The notes beneath the pieces are model-generated. The model was not told the DNA's origin. It ran no database searches and saw only the letters and a list, made by a program, of their open reading frames with translations. From Clostridia bacterium (lineage in GTDB: Bacteria > Bacillota > Peptococcia > DRI-13 > UBA5745): DNA of 64,000 bases. Below are positions 36,025 to 44,915 of the stretch, one piece after another. The position numbers were made by a program, and so were the translations under genes. Each line of letters opens with the position of its first letter. Position 1 is the stretch's first letter. Location of the stretch: assembly GCA_018436095.1 (NCBI GenBank), contig JAHDMJ010000007.1, forward strand, positions 1-64,000. The letters are read 5' to 3'.

Positions 36025-36106
36025 TGTTCAAAATTCGAAGTTGTGATCCGCCGTCAGCGGATTTGACTTGAAATCAGGGGTGGAGTGCTCAAAAATCGAA
36101 GTTGTG
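36025..36106 (+). repeat. Two forward copies of the dispersed motif, 61 bp apart
   Basis: TGTTCAAAATTCGAAGTTGT (from 36025) and TGCTCAAAAATCGAAGTTGT (from 36086), the first preceded by GCTAAC. No facing reverse cluster is present here. Confidence 0.75.
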
Positions 36107-36147
36107 TGGTGGAATATAAGGCAATTTACGGCCATCAATTCCTCTTT

Positions 36148-36414
36148 CTATACGCTGCGGATTACATACGCTGCCTCATCGAAATCTTTTTTATGAACAT
36201 ATAGATGGTACTCGTAAGTATAGTTTAGCTTTTGTCCAATAGTGCCCAGGGAGGCCCGCCGGGAAGCGCCAAAAGGTCCCCAAGTGCCGCTATTGGTGTT
36301 TACTACTTTAACGTAATATTCAATATCATTTTGTTTTAATTTGCTTCTGGCCTTTGACAGGTGATCGAGATCAAATGTTAAAAGCACTTCTTTGCGATTG
36401 AAGAAAGTTAACAT
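36148..36414 (-). CDS. Small conserved-looking hypothetical protein
   Basis: An 88-residue soluble protein with GGAGGGG eight bases before its ATG. The composition and predicted beta-alpha-beta pattern (EVLLTFDLDHLSKARSKLKQNDIEYYVKVVN and a final DEAAYVIRSV) resemble small ferredoxin-like or DUF2007-like folds, but I cannot assign a family. No clear operon partner. Confidence 0.6.
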   Translation of the reverse strand: MLTFFNRKEVLLTFDLDHLSKARSKLKQNDIEYYVKVVNTNSGTWGPFGASRRASLGTIGQKLNYTYEYHLYVHKKDFDEAAYVIRSV

Positions 36415-36550
36415 TCGCCGGCCCCTCCTTCCTGCTTATCTTCCCATATCTCCATTCTATTCCTGTTCAAGAAAATTTCAAGGGTAATTTTGTTAATAAT
36501 AACCAAATAAATCTGCTTATCAGCCTAATTTCCTCTCGGACCGCAAAAAG

Positions 36551-36595
36551 CCACCTTTATTTTGTCATCTATAATAGATAACGAAATAAAGGTGG
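36551..36595 (-). terminator. Terminator of the phosphodiester glycosidase gene
   Basis: Minus strand CCACCTTTATTTCGTTATCT pairs with its complement, ending GGTGGCTTTTT. The stem core is shared with terminators at 53596 and 56892. Confidence 0.8.
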
Positions 36596-36650
36596 ATTTA
36601 ATTACCGAAAAAACTACTTTTTAAAAAATTTATTTTGGGTTGTCTATCTG

Positions 36651-38150
36651 CTAGCGCCGATAAGACTTAGCCGTATCAATCCGAATGGCTCCGGCAGCGG
36701 CATCCCAGGCCAGCTCAAAATCAAACAATTCGGCAATATCCCGCAGCTTGAAGAAATTATTGCCGTTTATATTGTAGGCGTCAAAGGCAATCGCTTTATC
36801 CGCCGCCAGTATTTTTGAGCTTGTCTTCTTGGCCGGCACAGCCCCTTGACTGGATTGGCCGGGCTGAGCAGGGCTTTCCCCGTCCATTGTATTATAAGCC
36901 TGATTGCTATAGAGAATTATGGAGTTGGACGCCTGGTCCCAGCCCACATCAAACTGCTTGCCGCTGCCCTTCAGGGCCCAGGCCAAATCCCGCAGCTTAA
37001 AATAATTATTGCCGTTGATATTATAAGCGGTGAAATCCACACTGCTGCCATTCACATATACCTTAGAGGCAGAAGGCTTTGCGTAAAGCTGATTTGCCAC
37101 ATTTGCCTGGAGAAAGGCCAAGCCGTTATTCACATTGCGCCCGGCATAAGATACCTTATTGGCCGGATAATAAAGAGCGGTAGAACCGCCGCCATCCAGG
37201 CACATGGCGTTTACCAGGCCTAAGCTTTGGCAAACCTCGGCGGCTTTGCTTATGGTGGCGGAAGCCATATTGCCGATGATGATTTTGCCCTCTGCCGTTG
37301 CGCCGATAAAGGACCTGGCTGTGCTTAAGCTATTGATTTTATCTTCGACAAAGCCTTCCTTTTGGCCCTCGGCGGTGATTACCCCATTGATAATCAGGCT
37401 GGGCCCCGCCCCCAAGGCAACGGTTACATCCTGCCAGTCTTTGGCGCTGGTAAAAGTGGTGTTAATCGTTACATCATAAGTAACATGATCCCCTACTTTG
37501 TACCGCTCCCCCACCAGATAAGCCACGGCCGGATTGTAGGCAATGGCAAAGCCGCCGCCGGGCACATCAAAATCCGCTGTGGCAATCTGGGTAACCAGGC
37601 CATTTTTGCCGATTATTGCGGCCTTAGCTCCGGGAGCCAGGGTTACAGTGGCGCCGTATTCCGGCGTAAATATGGTAATGGCATCGTCCTCCGCACTGGG
37701 GTGATTAATCCGCCAGGGAATGGCCCGGTATTGGCCATTAATATAACCGGCAAAATCAAAGGTCAGCCGGTCCACCAGCAATTTTCCGGCTGCCGTAATG
37801 CCGACTACCGCGCCGCTTTGGCTGATGTGAATAACCTTGCCCTCCTTGATGATCGTCCCCCAAGGAATAGGCACACCTTCATAGGCTTCAAAATACGTTC
37901 CATTAATAGCGGCCGCGGCTTCCACCTTCTGGGCCATGGCGGCCAAAGGCTCCGTCTCCGTAATTTTATTCTGGGCATTCAAAATCACCGGGCGAATGCC
38001 GTCATTACTCATATCCACCGTTACGTATCTGAGATTGACGCCATTTACCGCTTCGTTTTTGTAAGCCGTGGCGGCTCCGTAGGAAACACCGGGATTGACC
38101 AATAAGGAAATCAGTACAACAGCAATGAAAGTTATTTTGGTGAATCGCAT
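36651..38150 (-). CDS. Secreted phosphodiester glycosidase-family protein with two stalk repeats
   Basis: 499 residues. A signal peptide (RFTKITFIAVVLISLLVNPGVSYG) is followed by a NAGPA-type phosphodiester glycosidase domain (about 30-345) with INGTYFEAYEGVP, RSFIGATAEGKIII and the family hallmark CLDGGGSTALYY. Two C-terminal repeats of about 60 residues (VDFTAYNINGNNYFKLRDLA and IAFDAYNINGNNFFKLRDIA) resemble stalk or copper-amine-oxidase-like domains and are joined by a Pro/Gln/Ser linker. Family members remove GlcNAc-type caps from phosphodiesters in cell-wall polymers or glycans; the substrate here is unknown. ATG 38150 was chosen with GGGAG six bases before. Confidence 0.88.
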   Translation of the reverse strand: MRFTKITFIAVVLISLLVNPGVSYGAATAYKNEAVNGVNLRYVTVDMSNDGIRPVILNAQNKITETEPLAAMAQKVEAAAAINGTYFEAYEGVPIPWGTIIKEGKVIHISQSGAVVGITAAGKLLVDRLTFDFAGYINGQYRAIPWRINHPSAEDDAITIFTPEYGATVTLAPGAKAAIIGKNGLVTQIATADFDVPGGGFAIAYNPAVAYLVGERYKVGDHVTYDVTINTTFTSAKDWQDVTVALGAGPSLIINGVITAEGQKEGFVEDKINSLSTARSFIGATAEGKIIIGNMASATISKAAEVCQSLGLVNAMCLDGGGSTALYYPANKVSYAGRNVNNGLAFLQANVANQLYAKPSASKVYVNGSSVDFTAYNINGNNYFKLRDLAWALKGSGKQFDVGWDQASNSIILYSNQAYNTMDGESPAQPGQSSQGAVPAKKTSSKILAADKAIAFDAYNINGNNFFKLRDIAELFDFELAWDAAAGAIRIDTAKSYRR

Positions 38151-38324
38151 TCTTTTCTCCCGCATTCCATTATAATAAGCTTATTCTGAATTACTATTTT
38201 AGAGTGAAACATGGAATCCGTCAAGTATAAAGGTACATCATCCAGAGCGTATAACCCGGAGCATGTTCATGAAAAGCCGGCGGACAGCGAGTTTTTGCCG
38301 GGATCAGGCGTTAGATGGGCTAAC

Positions 38325-38514
38325 TGCACAAATTTGCAGGTTTATCGCTGTTTGAGGAGGCTAACTGTTCAAAAAACGAGGTTGTGCGGTCTTAATAGTA
38401 GTTATTATGACTCCAAAGGCCGATTTTTGATTAATTATGTGCATAATTTGACGCATTCTGCATATATGCACTCGTTTTTGCATGGGACTGTCGCACAACC
38501 TCGTTTTTTGTGCA
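38325..38514. repeat. Inverted-repeat element related to the one at 56.6 kb
   Basis: Forward copies at 38325 and 38366 (41 bp apart) face a reverse copy at 38492-38514. The arms GCACAACCTCGTTTTTTGTG and its forward mate pair almost perfectly. The about 100-bp interior contains TTGATTAATTATGTGCATAA and TGCATATATGCACT, which recur in the element at 56559-56707. Confidence 0.8.
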
Positions 38515-38736
38515 ACTGGCTAGTTGAAAAAGTAAATGCACGTTTGCTCTGGATTGAAGACGTAAATGCACCTTAGCTCCCTCTTGCAATTGCTATTGCA
38601 GCTTCATGGTTTTTTCCTTTGCAATTCTAAATACAGCCTTGCCTTGTGCATTTAACTTTTCAATTGGTCTTTTGAGCAACTGGCCTTTTGGGTAACTGGG
38701 GCAGCTGGCCTTTTGTGCACCATAATTAAATTAATA
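38515..38736. other. Intergenic stretch upstream of the aminopeptidase
   Basis: No gene seen. It has partial degenerate repeats (AAATGCAC, GCAACTGGC, GCAGCTGGC). Confidence 0.4.
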
Positions 38737-38781
38737 CAAGAAATAATTATTCTTGATAGTAAAGGGAATACTTAGTAAACT
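38737..38781 (+). promoter_or_regulatory. Aminopeptidase promoter with overlapping palindrome
   Basis: TTGATA (38753-38758), 17-bp spacer, TAAACT (38776-38781). A 19-base near-perfect palindrome CAAGAAATAATTATTCTTG (38737-38755) overlaps the -35 box and looks like an operator; the binding protein is unknown. Confidence 0.6.
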
Positions 38782-38809
38782 GTAACTAAATGAAATGGAG
38801 GTTATAACA

Positions 38810-40240
38810 ATGGAATTTAAAATTGCTGCCGGCGGAGAAGTAAAAGTTATACTTATATATAAAGATGAGGAATTGACAAATGAGGCTTATTTGTATGCCA
38901 AAGAAAAAGGCCTGATCCAGGGAAAGGCTGGTGAGGTTTATTCTTCTATTTGTAAAGATGAACAGGTGATTATCTTAGGTATGGGGGACAAACGCAAGGT
39001 TTCCCTGGAAACTCTGCGCAAGTCTTTCCATGCCCTTGGCAAAGAGGCAATGAAATATAAAGTAAAAAGTATCGCTGTGGAAATCCCCGAATTTGAGGGC
39101 TTGTGTTATAAAATGACTGTGGTATCGGCAGTTGAAGGCTTGCTGCAGTCGGAGTACAGCTATGAAAAATTCCTGACGGAAAAGAAAGTAAAGCCTTGCC
39201 TGGAAGAGGTTTTCTTAAGTGTTGCCAAAGGCAAAGAAGACACGGCAGCAGAAGCCATAGCGGAAGCCCAAAACATTGCGGAAGGCATATTTACGGCCAG
39301 AGATTTGGTAAACGAGCCGGCAATCAACATGTATCCGGAGATATTGGCCAACAGCGCCAAAAAAGAATTGACGGCTTTAGGCGTTAAGGTTGAGGTTTTT
39401 GAAAAGGCAAAAATAGAAGAATTGGGCATGGAGGCTTTTCTGGCCGTAGGCAGAGGGTCGGCCAAGGAATCAAGATTTATCGTCATGTCCTATGCAGGCA
39501 ATCCCGATTCTAAAGAAAAAATAGCCTTAGTGGGCAAAGGCATTACTTACGATTCCGGCGGCTATTGTCTGAAACCCGCCAACAGCATGAAGACCATGCA
39601 TACGGATATGGCAGGCTCTGCCTCGGTAATCGGTGTATTGAAAGCTATTGCCAAATCAAAGCTCAAGAAAAACGTAGTAGGAATCGTAGCCGCCTGCGAA
39701 AACATGATTTCCGGCGACGCCTACAAGACAGGAGATATTATTGGTTCCATGTCCGGCAAAACCATTGAAGTAGGCAATACCGACGCCGAAGGCAGATTGA
39801 CTTTAGCCGACGCCTTATGGTACGCCACAACCGTCGAAAAGGCCGATAAAGTTGTGGATATCGCCACTTTAACAGGGGCCTGCATAGTTGCCCTTGGCAA
39901 TATCACCACAGGAGCCGTGACCAATGATGAAGCCTTCATGCGTGACTTAAGGGAAGCCTCTTCTATGGCCGGGGAAAAGGTCTGGGAGCTGCCCAATTTT
40001 GAAGAATATAAAGAGCTTTATAAGGGCACTTTTGCCGATTTGAGCAACGTGGGCAAAGACGGGGCCGGGGCCGGCGCCATCATCGCCGGGCTTTTCTTAG
40101 CGGAATTTGTCAACGGCACTCCTTGGGTACATTTGGATATAGCGGGCACCAGCTACACCTCCTCGGAATACGGCTATATGCCAAAAGGGGCCACCGGCGT
40201 GCCGGTGAAGACGCTGTACTATTTGGTGAAGGAGTTTTAG
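38810..40240 (+). CDS. pepA: Leucyl aminopeptidase (M17 family)
   Basis: A 476-residue cytosolic metallopeptidase removing N-terminal residues from peptides. The M17 signature NTDAEGRLTLADALWY and the metal/catalytic segment VGKGITYDSGGYCLKP are intact, so two-metal catalysis is expected. The N-terminal macro-like domain is divergent. ATG 38810 has GGAGG eight bases before; an ATG at 38795 overlaps that site. Intracellular peptide breakdown would complement the peptide importer at 2.7-8.2 kb. Confidence 0.93.
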   Translation: MEFKIAAGGEVKVILIYKDEELTNEAYLYAKEKGLIQGKAGEVYSSICKDEQVIILGMGDKRKVSLETLRKSFHALGKEAMKYKVKSIAVEIPEFEGLCYKMTVVSAVEGLLQSEYSYEKFLTEKKVKPCLEEVFLSVAKGKEDTAAEAIAEAQNIAEGIFTARDLVNEPAINMYPEILANSAKKELTALGVKVEVFEKAKIEELGMEAFLAVGRGSAKESRFIVMSYAGNPDSKEKIALVGKGITYDSGGYCLKPANSMKTMHTDMAGSASVIGVLKAIAKSKLKKNVVGIVAACENMISGDAYKTGDIIGSMSGKTIEVGNTDAEGRLTLADALWYATTVEKADKVVDIATLTGACIVALGNITTGAVTNDEAFMRDLREASSMAGEKVWELPNFEEYKELYKGTFADLSNVGKDGAGAGAIIAGLFLAEFVNGTPWVHLDIAGTSYTSSEYGYMPKGATGVPVKTLYYLVKEF

Positions 40241-40311
40241 GAGCAGTTTAATCACGGCAAGGAGTCCGAGCTTAATCCTATCCTCTATAGAATTTAGCTT
40301 AGCCATGATTT

Positions 40312-40352
40312 GCCCTCGTTCTTGTTGCCTCATCCGCAACAGGAGCGAGGGC
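40312..40352 (+). terminator. Terminator of the aminopeptidase gene
   Basis: GCCCTCGTTCTTGTTGC pairs with GCAACAGGAGCGAGGGC, then TTTAGT. Confidence 0.75.
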
Positions 40353-40462
40353 TTTAGTCGCTGCTGCTTTTATGCCGGTATATAGCATTATCATTAATAA
40401 AAATGTAATATATACTTATCATTTTTTATATCTCGGACAAGCTACAATTTATAGCGGGAGCA

Positions 40463-40966
40463 ATGGATAGTATCGGCATATTCCATTCTACTTCGAAGAA
40501 ACCTGAAAAGGTAATTGCAGAAGTCCTCTCACATTTGAAGTCGGGTAAAACGGATAACATCCCCGCCGTAGTAGAAAAATACGGTGTTTTGCAAATCATT
40601 GATCCCCTTCTCACTGCCATACGCCAAAATGCTGCCAAGTATAATGCATCCAAAGTCATAGAGTATGCGAAATCTCCTGCTTTTGGCAGTAATAACGTGG
40701 AAATGGTAAAGTTCGGTATCGCCTTACTTGGATTATTTGATTGGGGCGATACACCGGAAATGCAGGAAAAGCTTCTAACTCTCGGTATGTACGAAGAACT
40801 GACGCTCTATGTTCTGGCTGCCGCAAGAGGCTGGCATAATGGAAACGATATGATTTTCAAAATCGCCCAAAGGATCGATGGCTGGGGTAAAATCCATGCT
40901 GCAGAACGGCTTGAGCCCGAAACCGATGAAATCCGAGAATGGATTTTGTTGAAACAAGGCGGATGA
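40463..40966 (+). CDS. Hypothetical protein, alpha-helical
   Basis: 167 residues, predicted mostly helical and HEAT-repeat-like in texture (VIEYAKSPAFGSNNVEMVKFGIALLGLF, LTLYVLAAARGWHNGNDMIFKIAQRIDGWGKIHAAERLEP). The ATG follows GCGGGAG by only two bases, a poor fit, so the gene may be a 5'-truncated remnant of a longer helical-repeat protein. No family recognised. It faces the accessory block convergently. Confidence 0.6.
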   Translation: MDSIGIFHSTSKKPEKVIAEVLSHLKSGKTDNIPAVVEKYGVLQIIDPLLTAIRQNAAKYNASKVIEYAKSPAFGSNNVEMVKFGIALLGLFDWGDTPEMQEKLLTLGMYEELTLYVLAAARGWHNGNDMIFKIAQRIDGWGKIHAAERLEPETDEIREWILLKQGG

Positions 40967-41004
40967 AATATAAAGGCGCGCCATAAGATCATATTTACGA
41001 TAGC

Positions 41005-41565
41005 TCAATCCTGCAAATCCGGATAACGCAAATCATCGATTGCTATCCAATTGGCCCAGCCGCCGGCGCCGGTCAGATAAACCTGATCTTCTTTTCTTTC
41101 CTCAATAAGCAATGGCCCGCTATGGGGATCGGGGTATTCGGCTTCCTCCTTAAGATATAGGGGAAATACCAAAAGGGGGCGCATTTCTTCAGTATAAGGA
41201 ATACCCTGGGATTCCTTAACCCATCCCTTGGCATTGGGCGCCGGAATATCGAAAACGGGAGTGTCCACATAAAGCCAAACCTCTCCTTGGCACAAAACCC
41301 GGTCATAACAGTTGACCATGGTATAGGCCGGCAGCTTTGTGGATTCCGGAAAATCTTCTGAGGGCAGCATATAAAGGGTCTGCTCTTGATCACTTAAAAA
41401 ATATCCGGGCAACTCTCCTGTATAGAATTGAATCTCGAGGGAGGCTTCAGCGAGGGAAGAGCTCCCTGTCCGCCCCAGGAAGAAACCCAAAGCCAGAAAG
41501 AAAAGACTCAATATAATTAATCTTGCCGGTTTTTTAAGGTAATAACGGGATTTCCTTCTATTCAT
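41005..41565 (-). CDS. Membrane-anchored hypothetical protein, paralog of 50551-51126
   Basis: 186 residues. One N-terminal membrane segment (LIILSLFFLALGFFLG) is followed by an extracellular domain. It shares long stretches with the protein at 50551-51126 (VDTPVFDIPAPNAKGWVKES; LLIEERKE; GWANWIAI.DLRYPD), and both stand last in their gene strings. AGGAGG four bases before ATG 41565 decides the start. VNCYDR and LYVDTPVFD might form an SH3-like fold, but this is a guess. Function unknown. Confidence 0.75.
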   Translation of the reverse strand: MNRRKSRYYLKKPARLIILSLFFLALGFFLGRTGSSSLAEASLEIQFYTGELPGYFLSDQEQTLYMLPSEDFPESTKLPAYTMVNCYDRVLCQGEVWLYVDTPVFDIPAPNAKGWVKESQGIPYTEEMRPLLVFPLYLKEEAEYPDPHSGPLLIEERKEDQVYLTGAGGWANWIAIDDLRYPDLQD

Positions 41566-41642
41566 ATAACCTCCTGCATGCATAGATCATCGGGTGTTCC
41601 GGCCATTTCATGATAAATCCGATCATAACGGCACCCCCAATA

Positions 41643-42506
41643 TTATTGGAAGAATTGCCATAGCGTCTGCTGCCACTGCTCTTCAAGTTTGAAGTTTTGG
41701 CCGTTTACAATATAAGCTCCCGTTTCGATATCATATAAATAAATGGTATCGCCGATAACGATTTTCAAGTCGCAATCCTCCTTGTTAATTGAATCTATTG
41801 GAATGGGATCGGACTGGGCAAAACCATCGAATATAGCCTTGAGCATAACGGAATTTCCTTTCATTGCCCATAGCGAGGCGCCCTTCGGTTTTAAAACATT
41901 AAAATGCTCATGATCAATTTCAGTAAGGGCTGTAATTTCAGCACAGTTTTCCGGGTCAGATCGGTCCAGGCGAACGGAAGCAAAAATATCACTAAGTCTT
42001 TTAGTATCGCCGATATGGGTCTGTAATCCCCGCAACAAGATTTCTTTATCCTCCCCCTCCATCCTCCGTTCTGCTTCCGCCAAAGCCTCAGCTCTGCTTC
42101 TTATGGGTTTATAGTTGTTGAAAGTTAAAAAAACAGCGTCCGGGTCATTCTCCTCATAAACTTTAATTTCATAGCTTTTCCCGTTCTTCTCAATCAGAAA
42201 TTCACAAGTGCCAAAAGAGCCCTCCAAATCCTCCCGCTTAGCTTCCTCAAATCCTCCAAGATCTATCTCTGATAACCAGGCGGCAAGTTCATGAAATTGC
42301 TCTTCATCCACCGGCGCAAAAACGTAATATCTGCCAAGCTTAAGTTGAATATCTTCCGGCTGCCCCAAAAGCTCACTTACCGTTTTCAATGCAATCTCCA
42401 ATGAATCGGCATTATTTATTTGATCAGAGCCATCTGTATTGGAACAACCTGCGGCAAGCACTAAAACACTAATTAAAATTAGCATAAAAAAGCATCTTAG
42501 CTGCAT
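41643..42506 (-). CDS. Lipoprotein of unknown function
   Basis: 287 residues with a lipoprotein signal (LRCFFMLILISVLVLAAGC). The mature part is acidic, with no family I recognise. Near the C-terminus is KIVIGDTIYLYDIETGAYIV, a short beta-hairpin. AAGGAG lies nine bases before ATG 42506; an ATG three codons earlier touches the ribosome site. It sits 21 bp after the previous gene in a five-gene string (43732 to 41005). Confidence 0.7.
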   Translation of the reverse strand: MQLRCFFMLILISVLVLAAGCSNTDGSDQINNADSLEIALKTVSELLGQPEDIQLKLGRYYVFAPVDEEQFHELAAWLSEIDLGGFEEAKREDLEGSFGTCEFLIEKNGKSYEIKVYEENDPDAVFLTFNNYKPIRSRAEALAEAERRMEGEDKEILLRGLQTHIGDTKRLSDIFASVRLDRSDPENCAEITALTEIDHEHFNVLKPKGASLWAMKGNSVMLKAIFDGFAQSDPIPIDSINKEDCDLKIVIGDTIYLYDIETGAYIVNGQNFKLEEQWQQTLWQFFQ

Positions 42507-42527
42507 CGAAATCATCTCCTTTACAGT

Positions 42528-42821
42528 TTAATTCCTGCACTTACAGTTATCTGATTGAAAAGATAATTTTGTAAGTATAGCCGCGGGTTCCATTTCCAGA
42601 ATTGCCTTTAAGAATATTTTTGGAGAATTCATAAATGCCATTTCAAAAAAATGAGTGATTCCTTCTGCCTTATAACCGTCACTTTTCTCATAATCCAGCA
42701 TTTGTCGCTTAATTTCAGTATAGCTATACACATCAGGTTCTGCTATTGCTGCAGCCTTTGGTACTGCCTGGAAAATGATGCATAGAAGAGCTATGATAGT
42801 GATTGATATTTTAATCTTCAT
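42528..42821 (-). CDS. Small secreted protein
   Basis: 97 residues. Signal peptide KIKISITIIALLCIIFQAVPKAAA, then a short mature part of about 70 residues ending in KLSFQSDNCKCRN with two Cys near the C-terminus. It could be a small exported peptide or a truncated protein. GGGGGATT precedes the ATG. Middle gene of the 43.7-41.0 kb string. Confidence 0.65.
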   Translation of the reverse strand: MKIKISITIIALLCIIFQAVPKAAAIAEPDVYSYTEIKRQMLDYEKSDGYKAEGITHFFEMAFMNSPKIFLKAILEMEPAAILTKLSFQSDNCKCRN

Positions 42822-42843
42822 TACTTAATCCCCCAATCTCTTA

Positions 42844-43152
42844 CTACCAATAGAACCCCGCCAGAGCTGCAAAAATGAATACGCCAATGTATGTCATAAA
42901 TCCTAGCGGTAAAACAATCGCTATAATTGCTAGAATAATTCCGAATATGCCAATCTTATCTTTACCTTCGCCAAGAGAAATAAAACCCATTAGTATTCCG
43001 CCAATCGATAGCATGAGTGTAAAAAGAATCGTCGGCGCCGACACTAGTTTTCGTCCAAAAAGATAGAACATTAGGGCTGGTAACAGGTGAAGGCTTATAG
43101 CAATCAAGGGATAGGCAATACTCTGATACTTGGGAATAGAAGGCTTTTTCAT
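42844..43152 (-). CDS. Small multispanning membrane protein
   Basis: 102 residues with about four hydrophobic segments (SIAYPLIAISLHLLPALMFYLF; SAPTILFTLMLSIGGILMGF; IGIFGIILAIIAIVLPLGFM; TYIGVFIFAALAGFYW). The layout recalls small DUF4190-like membrane proteins, or an immunity-type protein in an exporter neighbourhood. Function unknown. Confidence 0.65.
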   Translation of the reverse strand: MKKPSIPKYQSIAYPLIAISLHLLPALMFYLFGRKLVSAPTILFTLMLSIGGILMGFISLGEGKDKIGIFGIILAIIAIVLPLGFMTYIGVFIFAALAGFYW

Positions 43153-43210
43153 AGAAAACTCCTCATTCAGTCGATCTTACTAGGCATAAAATATTTTTAT
43201 ATTAAGGAGT

Positions 43211-43732
43211 TTATTGATCATAAAAATTATTGATTGCGATTGCTTCGTCAACTGAGGCCGCTGGCCCAATGATTCTATAGCCGTTATTTCTCTTATAATA
43301 CTGATCTATTATTTCATTATATGGAACAATAACGAAATGACTTAAGTCTCTGGCAAGCCACACAGGGCCAACCACGACTGTTCGCAGGGAAATATCCTCC
43401 ACATCAGCGGTATACTCCAAAAAGCCATAATAATAATGATCGTTTTTCATCAAAAAAACGATGTCGTCATATTTATATGGAGGCATAGAATCAACGCCTG
43501 TTACAATAATCTCACCGGAAAACCGGGGTTTTGACCAAACCGGCTTATAAAAATATCCGGTAATAGAAATCGGAATTTTGCCTAGACTTTGCTGCCGGTC
43601 AATATTCCTATATTCCTCAAATTCATATCCCAAGAAATCTATGTCGATTTTTCTAGGCACAACCGATAACAGACATAGCAGAATGGGAATGCATAAAATG
43701 ATATTACGAATAACACACTCTTTCCTATTCAT
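43211..43732 (-). CDS. Hypothetical protein with one N-terminal membrane segment
   Basis: 173 residues. A hydrophobic segment (IILCIPILLCLLSVV) precedes a probably extracellular beta-rich domain (IPISITGYFYKPVWSKPRFSGEIIVTG...YYYGFLEYTADVED). No family recognised. First gene of the string ending at 41005. CTGGAGG lies seven bases before the ATG, and one of the five shared TGTAACAAA-type promoters stands 60 bp upstream. Confidence 0.65.
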   Translation of the reverse strand: MNRKECVIRNIILCIPILLCLLSVVPRKIDIDFLGYEFEEYRNIDRQQSLGKIPISITGYFYKPVWSKPRFSGEIIVTGVDSMPPYKYDDIVFLMKNDHYYYGFLEYTADVEDISLRTVVVGPVWLARDLSHFVIVPYNEIIDQYYKRNNGYRIIGPAASVDEAIAINNFYDQ

Positions 43733-43793
43733 GAATAGGCCTCCAGAGAAATCAGTAATCCAGACAACAGTTGTAATTCCCTTACCCCTACTC

Positions 43794-43825
43794 TATATAT
43801 CTCCCCAGCATGCGGTTTTGTTACA
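43794..43825 (-). promoter_or_regulatory. Putative ECF-type promoter 1
   Basis: Minus strand TGTAACAAA (43817-43825), 15-bp spacer, GATATATA (43794-43801). It precedes the 43732-41005 gene string. Confidence 0.6.
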
Positions 43826-43892
43826 AGAAAAACAAAAAAAATATTAGGGCAGTGGCCGTCTGTGGCTGGGGGCAGTAACCCTTGGGCGATTC

Positions 43893-44136
43893 TGTACAAA
43901 AATTGCGTTTGTATGTGTTTTCCAGGTTCGGCCTGTACAAAAATTGCGTTTGTGGGCGAATTGCATCCGCTGCTGGGACCATTTTAGGTTAAATCGAGGC
44001 CAATTTTAGCCAAACCCAAGCCAATTTTATGCAATTTCTTCGGTTATGAGAGAATACTTCCCCGGCATTTCGCATACAACCGCAATTTTTGTACACCCAA
44101 CCCCGGTCAATTGACTACAAACGTAATTTTTGTACA
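43893..44136. repeat. Facing clusters of the dispersed motif, two forward and two reverse
   Basis: Forward copies at 43893 and 43934 (both TGTACAAAAATTGCGTTTGT, 41 bp apart) face reverse copies at 44073-44095 and 44115-44136 (41 bp). The locus uses its own core, TTGCG/TGCGG, in both arms. The interior has repeated CCAATTTTA. No gene in the 43.73-44.26 kb gap. Confidence 0.8.
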
Positions 44137-44209
44137 AACTATCCCCGCCAAGGGTCCGCTAACGGCAGCGCCGGTCAATTCTCCATAAATTCGCCAACCT
44201 TTTTTAACT

Positions 44210-44237
44210 AAAAGACACCGTTGATCGGGTGTCTTTT
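44210..44237 (-). terminator. Terminator of the gene at 44259
   Basis: AAAAGACACC-N8-GGTGTCTTTT just past the stop codon, perfectly paired. Confidence 0.8.
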
Positions 44238-44258
44238 GTCTTTCCCTTTCAAGCCGCC

Positions 44259-44858
44259 TTAATCCATTTTTTTCTTCCATTTTTCAAGGGCTCCTTCAAC
44301 ATTTAAGGAAGTAATATTATGTTCAACAACGTAATTTTGAATTGCTTGGAAATTACCTTCATCAAAGTTCTTTTGATTATCTTTAATAAACTGCTCTGTA
44401 ATATCTTCGCTGCCTCTTTCCGCCTCTTTTAATACCTCCGGTTTTGCATCTGTACTTGTATAGATTTGGGTAACCATAAAAATGAAGAATTCATTAGGCG
44501 GAGCTTGTAAAGAGTTAGGCGGGGGAGGGAAAATATCCGTTATTTCTTTTGGCATCTTAGTAAAAGCTGCCCTTTCACCTTGCTCCGTAAAATATTGGAC
44601 AATGGCGGCATAATCTCCCTTGTTAAAACTTTCTAAGTTTTCCTCATATACCAGGCCCGTTACCTCTTCATTCGTCTCCAGATTCATAATCTGATACTCC
44701 TCGGGGTTCTCATAAAAGTCTTCAATTAAGCTCACGTAGTGATCACTGACAGAAGGAAGGGCCTGCTGTGAAGAAGGATCGTCTTTATTTAGCAGAAAGA
44801 AACCACATATAAGCCCCAGGATTATCAAAAGGCAGATTATTATTTTCTTAGTCATCAT
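44259..44858 (-). CDS. Hypothetical single-span protein
   Basis: 199 residues. An N-terminal membrane segment (IIICLLIILGLICGFFLL) is followed by an acidic, probably extracellular domain. Two internal halves look alike (FNKGDYAAIVQYFTEQG and FDEGNFQAIQNYVVEHN, about 90 residues apart), suggesting an internal duplication. A Pro run (FPPPPNSLQAPP) sits between. GGAGGGTGA leads into ATGATG, so the start may be one codon later. No family recognised. Confidence 0.65.
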   Translation of the reverse strand: MMTKKIIICLLIILGLICGFFLLNKDDPSSQQALPSVSDHYVSLIEDFYENPEEYQIMNLETNEEVTGLVYEENLESFNKGDYAAIVQYFTEQGERAAFTKMPKEITDIFPPPPNSLQAPPNEFFIFMVTQIYTSTDAKPEVLKEAERGSEDITEQFIKDNQKNFDEGNFQAIQNYVVEHNITSLNVEGALEKWKKKMD

Positions 44859-44915
44859 TCACCCTCCTAATCAGTTTCTAGCTAAAATGAATACGTGTAA
44901 AGAGCTTCATGGGCA

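Noticed and set aside
38211-38576. 121-codon plus-strand frame
   Set aside because: It lies wholly within the inverted-repeat element at 38.3-38.5 kb and has no ribosome site.
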